The position numbers were made by a program, and so were the translations under genes. The notes beneath the pieces are model-generated. The model ran no database searches. It saw nothing but the letters and a program-made list of their open reading frames with translations, and had not been told where the DNA came from. A stretch of 64,000 nucleotides of DNA, taken from Pseudomonas agarici. Its GTDB lineage: Bacteria; Pseudomonadota; Gammaproteobacteria; Pseudomonadales; Pseudomonadaceae. The DNA lies in the NCBI RefSeq assembly GCF_900109755.1, contig NZ_FOAR01000014.1, positions 84,465 to 148,464 of the forward strand, in the 5' to 3' direction. Positions 60,542-64,000 of the stretch are shown piece by piece; positions within the stretch are counted from its first letter, which is position 1; each line of letters opens with the position of its first letter.

Positions 60542-61273
60542 TCAGCGGATTTCAACGCTGTAGCGGAAGTGGCTGGCATGGCCACGCGAACGCCGCCACT
60601 CCAACGGTCGGCCAGCGTAGTCGCGAGCCAGTCGTTCGATCACTACCACCGGGCTGCCAGGCTCGATCTGCAGCAGTCGCGCCGGCACCTCGCCCACGGA
60701 TTCGGCGGTGAGGGTTTCTTCGGCACAGGCAACGACCTGGCCGCACAACTCTTCGTAGATCGGATAAAGCAGCGGCCCCTGGCGGTCCAAATCGACGCTC
60801 AACAAGGCTTGGAACGGTGTCTTCGGCAGCCAGATTTCCTCGGCCAACACCGGCATGCCTTCCAGCAACCGCAGCCGGACCAGGCGAATCACCTCGGCCT
60901 CGGGCGCCAGCCCCAGTGCCTGGCTGACAGCGGAGGGCGCGGCCAGGGAATCGATGGTGAGAATCCGGCTTTGCGGCACTTGCCGTTCACCGGCCAGGCT
61001 CTTGAAGCGAAAAAAGCGGAACAGCGAAGACTGGAACTGCGGACGACGGATAAAAGTGCCCCGGCCCTGCTGACGGTCAAGGATGCGCTCCTCCACCAAC
61101 TTGTCGATGGCCTTGCGCACGGTGCCGATGGACAACTGGTATTCGCCGGCCAGCACCGCTTCGGTGGGAATCGCTTCGCCTGGGCGCCAGCGGTTGTTGG
61201 CAATTTGCCGAGCCAGCTCGTCGCGCAGGCGTTGATAGAGCGGAAGACGTTCGTCGCTGGAAAGTGTGCTCAT
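60542..61273 (-). CDS. GntR family regulator (HutC subfamily)
   Basis: 243-aa transcription factor. N-terminal winged helix (PLYQRLRDELARQIANNRWRPGEAIPTEAVLAGEYQLSIGTVRKAIDKLVEERILDRQQGRGTFI) and C-terminal UTRA ligand-binding domain (VIRLVRLRLLEGMPVLAEEIWLP). It lies directly upstream of the MFS carrier and amidohydrolase genes on the same strand, so it probably represses them until a substrate binds. Start set at MSTLSSDERLPLY; an ATG four codons earlier is possible. A palindromic operator candidate overlaps its start region. Confidence 0.9.
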   Translation of the reverse strand: MSTLSSDERLPLYQRLRDELARQIANNRWRPGEAIPTEAVLAGEYQLSIGTVRKAIDKLVEERILDRQQGRGTFIRRPQFQSSLFRFFRFKSLAGERQVPQSRILTIDSLAAPSAVSQALGLAPEAEVIRLVRLRLLEGMPVLAEEIWLPKTPFQALLSVDLDRQGPLLYPIYEELCGQVVACAEETLTAESVGEVPARLLQIEPGSPVVVIERLARDYAGRPLEWRRSRGHASHFRYSVEIR

Positions 61274-61276
61274 TTT

Positions 61277-61298
61277 TATAGTCATCCAGTCATCTATA
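61277..61298 (-). promoter_or_regulatory. Candidate GntR operator upstream of gntR
   Basis: TATAG and CTATA flank a 12-bp core containing two tandem GTCATC copies. It lies 3 bp upstream of the chosen start, consistent with autoregulation. The DNA from 61299 to about 61590 holds no gene I can support. Confidence 0.5.
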
Positions 61299-61592
61299 TG
61301 AATTCACACTCAGTATTCTCCTTGTATGAAAAAGCGTCAAGTACACAAAGATAAAAGGCGTCACCGCCCCTGATCGTTCTTCATGGAGCCTGGAAGCGAT
61401 CCAGGAGCCAACAGACCGAGTGGGATTCGGCGCTTTGCAATGGAGCTACCTCGAACCACCGAGCTATCGGAAATATTCTGCTGCCATACACCGTCCGATA
61501 GAGATAACCCAGGGCACTATGGCGGTACTCCTCGCGATAAAGGCGTTCGAGCTGTGCAGTCGCGTGGCACCTGATGTGCAACGTCAAACTTT

Positions 61593-61723
61593 ATAAGGCG
61601 CATAATTTTGAGCCTTATCCTATATAAAGCTCTTGATATTGAGCTTTATAATAAAATATCTATCACATAAGGCGTGTTACAGTGAACCTTATCAACTATA
61701 AGGCTTATTCTGGTAAGTGTTAT
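61593..61723 (+). promoter_or_regulatory. Four tandem 26-bp palindromes, hipB operators
   Basis: Sites at 61593-61618, 61624-61649, 61667-61692 and 61698-61723 share the arms ATAAGGC (ATAAAGC in the second) and GCCTTAT-like, separated by 12 bp. Centre spacings are 31, 43 and 31 bp, so they form two pairs on the helix. The second site overlaps a consensus TATAAT (61647-61652) and the fourth overlaps the hipB start codon. Autoregulation by HipB is the natural reading. Confidence 0.8.
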
Positions 61724-62066
61724 GAAGGATTTTTTTCCAGTTGGCTGTAGCGATACCCTCAGTAAAATCGGGCTTCTGGTAAAAGCCAGGCGCCTGGATC
61801 TCGGTCTGCGCCAGTCAGACTTCAAATCCAGCCTGGGGATTTCCGAGCATACGTTGCGCAAGATCGAGAATGGCTCGGAGCAGGTAGACCTCAGGTCCTT
61901 TATGCTGGTGCTCTGGCGCCTGGGCATCAACGAAAGGATTTTCGATTCACTGGAAGGTATTGAAAACACCTCGCAAATCACCAGGTACACCACTGACCAG
62001 GACAGCCATACAAGCCTGTCCTCCAAACGTGTTCGCCTGTCCAAACCCAAGACGGAAGATTTCTGA
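61722..62066 (+). CDS. hipB: HipB-like XRE antitoxin
   Basis: 114-aa helix-turn-helix protein. XRE HTH visible at residues 14-65 (LSKIGLLVKARRLDLGLRQSDFKSSLGISEHTLRKIENGSEQVDLRSF). C-terminal tail is basic and polar (KRVRLSKPKTED), as in HipB proteins whose tail contacts HipA. The stop overlaps the hipA start by one base (TGATG). It should bind the upstream palindromes and neutralise HipA. Its HipA partner is broken, so only the repressor may remain functional. Confidence 0.87.
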   Translation: MKDFFPVGCSDTLSKIGLLVKARRLDLGLRQSDFKSSLGISEHTLRKIENGSEQVDLRSFMLVLWRLGINERIFDSLEGIENTSQITRYTTDQDSHTSLSSKRVRLSKPKTEDF

Positions 62067-62897
62067 TGTCCCGTGCCTATCTCTACATGGAGCACCCGCA
62101 GACAGGCGCAGTCATCACCCTCGGTCGACTGCCTCTCCAGGGCAAGGTCGGCGAGTTCCTGTATGCCCCCGACTACGTGGCCAGCAAGGGCTGGGTCCCG
62201 ACCCCATCAACTATCCGCTGCGTGTTGAAGCCTATACCGGCATCGCCAAGAATCGCGGTATTCCGGGCTTCATCAACGATGCCATGCCGGACGGCTGGGG
62301 GGGAACGCCTGCTTCACCGCGTCCACGGCCAGGGACTAACCACCCTCGATTTCCTGCTCAAATCACCGAACAACGACCGCATTGGCAACCTGATGGTGGG
62401 ACGATCCGCCTCCCCCGCTCCAGGTCTGGGCTCCGAGCCTGTACCTACATTAAGAGGCCTGGCGAAATTCGTCGAGGCCTGCGAAGCGGTCTACGACAGC
62501 CAACTGGATCAGGAGTCGGTCTCGATATTGAACCTGCGCCAGCAGCGCTCGTCACTGGGCGGCGCTCGCCCGAAGCGCACCTTGCAGGATCACGGCATGT
62601 TGATCCTGGCCAAACCTCGCGACCGCTTTGACCAGTACGACCTACCCGCTGTCGAGTATGCGTGCATGACCTTTGCCGCCTCCAAGGGCCTGAAGGTCGC
62701 CCGGACTGCCCTGCACGCGCAAACCCCGTCCACACTATTGGTGGAACGGTTTGATCGGACACCGCTGGCCGAAGGCGGCAGTCGCATCCCCATGCTCAGT
62801 GCGCTCACCTTGCTCGACGCCGAATGGATGACCCGGCATGACTGGCGTTACGCGGGTGTGGCCGACGAGATGCGCCGTCGCGGTGTTCCCCACCAGG
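62066..62897 (+). pseudogene. hipA: HipA-like kinase toxin, frameshifted and cut by IS66
   Basis: Remnant of a HipA-type Ser/Thr kinase toxin. The intact parts include YLYMEHPQTGAVITLGRLPLQGKVGEFLYAPDY, the GSSLGGARPK loop (here SSLGGARPK) and LLVERFDR. Between about 62198 and 62300 the correct protein (DPINYPLRVEAYTGIAKNRGIPGFINDAMPDGWG) lies in another frame, caused by a one-base loss near 62198 and one extra G in a run of seven (62296-62302). The shifts cancel, so the frame stays open. At 62898 an IS66 end replaces the rest, removing the catalytic GNxDDH-type region. Translation continues into IS DNA and stops at 62978-62980. Confidence 0.85.
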
Positions 62898-63636
62898 GTA
62901 TGCGTCCGGCCAAGTCATCTACCCAACCCCGCAACGCCAGGACATGGTGTGCACTTAAATTAAGTGGACGCCAGTTCTAGCCTTTTAAGCGGGTATGTCA
63001 TGCAGCCAACACGCCGTTCCTATTCCAAATCCTTCAAGGCCCAGGTCATTCAAGAGTGTGTCCAGCCCGGCGCTTCGATTGCCAGCGTCGCCCTCAGCCA
63101 TAGCCTCAACGCAAACCTCGTCCACAAATGGATTCGAGTGCAAGCGCAGAAAAACACAGCGCTTCAACCTGCATTCATCCAATTGCCTATGCAAACAACG
63201 GCGCACGTATCTTCATCGAATATCAGTGTTGAAATTCTGCACCCACGCGCCACCGTCAAAGTGAATTGGCCAACCGATAGCGCTGCTGCCTGCGCCGCTT
63301 TCCTTCGAGACCTGTTGCGGTGATCCGCATCGACGCCATCTGGCTCGCCACCGAGCCCATGGACAGGCGTGCCGGCACTGAAACGGCGCTGGCTAAGGTG
63401 ATCGCGGCGTTCGGGGCGGCAAAGCCGCACTGCGCCTATCTGTTTGCCAATCGCCGCGCGACTCGGATAAAAGTGCTGGTACATGATGGGATCGGCGTTT
63501 GGCTGGCTGCACGTCGCTTGAACCAAGGCAAGTTTCACTGGCCAGGCATTCGACAAGGCCGCGAAATGCAGCTCGATACCGAACAACTTCAGGCCTTGGT
63601 GCTCGGCCTACCTTGGCAGCGTGTTGGCGCTGGCGG
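62898..63636 (+). mobile_element. IS66-family element 1 (left part, interrupted)
   Basis: Left end GTATGCGTCCGG (62898-62909) falls exactly where hipA breaks. tnpA and tnpB follow in normal order. The element is interrupted inside the last codons of tnpB at 63637, where an identical end sequence begins in the same orientation, so the right part with its own tnpC is outside or lost. A 15-bp palindrome CACTTAAATTAAGTG (62952-62966) before tnpA is a candidate regulatory site. Confidence 0.75.
63000..63323 (+). CDS. tnpA: IS66 TnpA (transposase accessory protein)
   Basis: 107-aa IS66 TnpA. The N-terminal helix-turn-helix (MQPTRRSYSKSFKAQVIQECVQPGASIASVALSHSLNANLVHKWIR) is of the transposase-8/IS3-OrfA type. 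TGA stop overlaps the tnpB GTG start, the usual coupling. Needed with TnpB and TnpC for transposition. Confidence 0.9.
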   Translation: MQPTRRSYSKSFKAQVIQECVQPGASIASVALSHSLNANLVHKWIRVQAQKNTALQPAFIQLPMQTTAHVSSSNISVEILHPRATVKVNWPTDSAAACAAFLRDLLR

Positions 63637-63670
63637 GTATGCGTCCGGGCATCACGCCTTGCGTGATTAG
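63320..63670 (+). CDS. tnpB: IS66 TnpB, C-terminus replaced by the second IS66 end
   Basis: 116-aa IS66 Orf2/TnpB (MIRIDAIWLATEPMDRRAGTETALAKVIAAF, PHCAYLFANRRATRIKVLVHDGIGVWLAARRLNQGKFHWP). It matches to LVLGLPWQRVGAGG, after which the normal short ending is replaced by YASGHHALRD from the inserted IS end at 63637. TnpB is therefore altered only in its final residues. It starts at GTG. Confidence 0.85.
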   Translation: MIRIDAIWLATEPMDRRAGTETALAKVIAAFGAAKPHCAYLFANRRATRIKVLVHDGIGVWLAARRLNQGKFHWPGIRQGREMQLDTEQLQALVLGLPWQRVGAGGYASGHHALRD

Positions 63671-64000
63671 ACCGGCTGCCACCTATGCGGCAGCAACTGA
63701 TCGATTTCACTCACCCGCTGCGTCGGCAGGCGCGTGAGGACATCTTTTAGATACGCGTACGGATCATGGCCATTGAGCCACGCAGACTGGATCAAACTCA
63801 TAATCGCGGCAGCCCGTTTGCCGCTGCGCAGCGAACCTGCGAAGAGCCAGTTTTTGCGCCCCAACGCCCAAGGCCGGATCTGGTTCTCCGCCCAATTATT
63901 ATCAATGGGTACAGCCCCGTCATCGAGGTAGCGCGACAGCGCTGCCCAGCGTTTCAGGCTGTAATCGAGTGCTTTGCTGATGGCTGAGCCTTCGAGCACA
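63637..64000 (-). mobile_element. IS66-family element 2 (right end, opposite orientation; continues past window)
   Basis: Starts with GTATGCGTCCGGGCA (63637-63651), 14 of 15 bases as in the left end of element 1, followed by the palindrome ATCACGCCTTGCGTGAT (63651-63667) and then tnpC read from the opposite strand. So the end of an IS66 element in reverse orientation is inserted in element 1, or element 1 was rearranged by inversion. The rest lies beyond the window. Confidence 0.72.
63667..64000 (-). CDS. tnpC: IS66 TnpC transposase, C-terminal part (continues past window)
   Basis: C-terminal 110 residues of the IS66 DDE transposase. The final catalytic Glu is in IDNNWAENQIRPWALGRKNWLFAGSLRSGKRAA, followed by RLPTQRVSEIDQLLPHRW at the very end. 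It is transcribed against tnpA and tnpB, unlike the usual tnpA-tnpB-tnpC array. Its TAA overlaps the tnpB TAG by three bases, an accident of the junction. Confidence 0.9.
   Translation of the reverse strand, partial: VLEGSAISKALDYSLKRWAALSRYLDDGAVPIDNNWAENQIRPWALGRKNWLFAGSLRSGKRAAAIMSLIQSAWLNGHDPYAYLKDVLTRLPTQRVSEIDQLLPHRWQPV

Noticed and set aside
61381..61587. 68-codon minus-strand frame between gntR and hipB
   Set aside because: TTG start without a ribosome-binding site and no recognised family; could be a remnant but cannot be supported.

Overview
The window is chromosomal DNA of a Pseudomonas, most likely of the P. fluorescens lineage. Evidence is the moderately high GC, a gene order that from memory follows P. 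aeruginosa PAO1 from pilS/pilR through glyA to cioAB, Pseudomonas-type REP-like hairpins (core around GTGGGAGC), and typical proteins such as a MorA-type GGDEF/EAL regulator and a 'solo' LuxR. No tRNA, rRNA or CRISPR array was seen.

Layout. (1) 1-9.8 kb is a type IV pilus block: the end of pilS, then pilR, thiO on the opposite strand, and a minus-strand operon fimU-pilV-pilW-pilX-pilY1-pilE with fimT diverging from it. (2) 9.7-23.8 kb is core housekeeping: ispH-fkpB-lspA-ileS-ribF, murJ, rpsT, creA, proB, obgE, rpmA-rplU, ispB and yjdM. Three diverged copies of a structured intergenic repeat sit here. (3) 23.9-35.3 kb holds an iron-box-controlled small gene, fklB, a UPF0114 membrane protein, an uncharacterised lipoprotein, a Lon-related protease, a DUF3015/DUF4105 pair and ettA. 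(4) 35.6-48.3 kb holds morA, glyA, a cstA-ybdD-yjiA cluster, a PilZ protein, radA, mscL and a ferredoxin-NADP reductase. (5) 48.3-61.3 kb is more accessory: a LuxR-type regulator in AT-rich DNA, rlmG, a cyanide-insensitive oxidase operon cioA-cioB plus a 55-aa DUF2474 gene, two MFS carriers, a purine permease with trmA, and a small catabolic cluster (amidohydrolase, MFS carrier, GntR regulator). (6) 61.6-64.0 kb is a damaged hipBA toxin-antitoxin locus. It is preceded by four tandem 26-bp palindromes, cut by an IS66-family element, and that element is itself interrupted by the end of a second, oppositely oriented IS66 element running off the window.

Working together: the pilus genes encode a membrane sensor/sigma-54 regulator pair and the minor-pilin/PilY1 priming complex. 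The 10-23 kb genes serve translation, lipoprotein processing, peptidoglycan precursor export and isoprenoid/quinone synthesis. The cio operon is terminal oxidation with an ANR/FNR-like box upstream. The most unusual features are the hip operator array with the nested IS66 ends, the three-copy intergenic repeat with a covarying stem, and the inverted minor-pilin block. I found no clearly new multi-gene defence or biosynthetic system.
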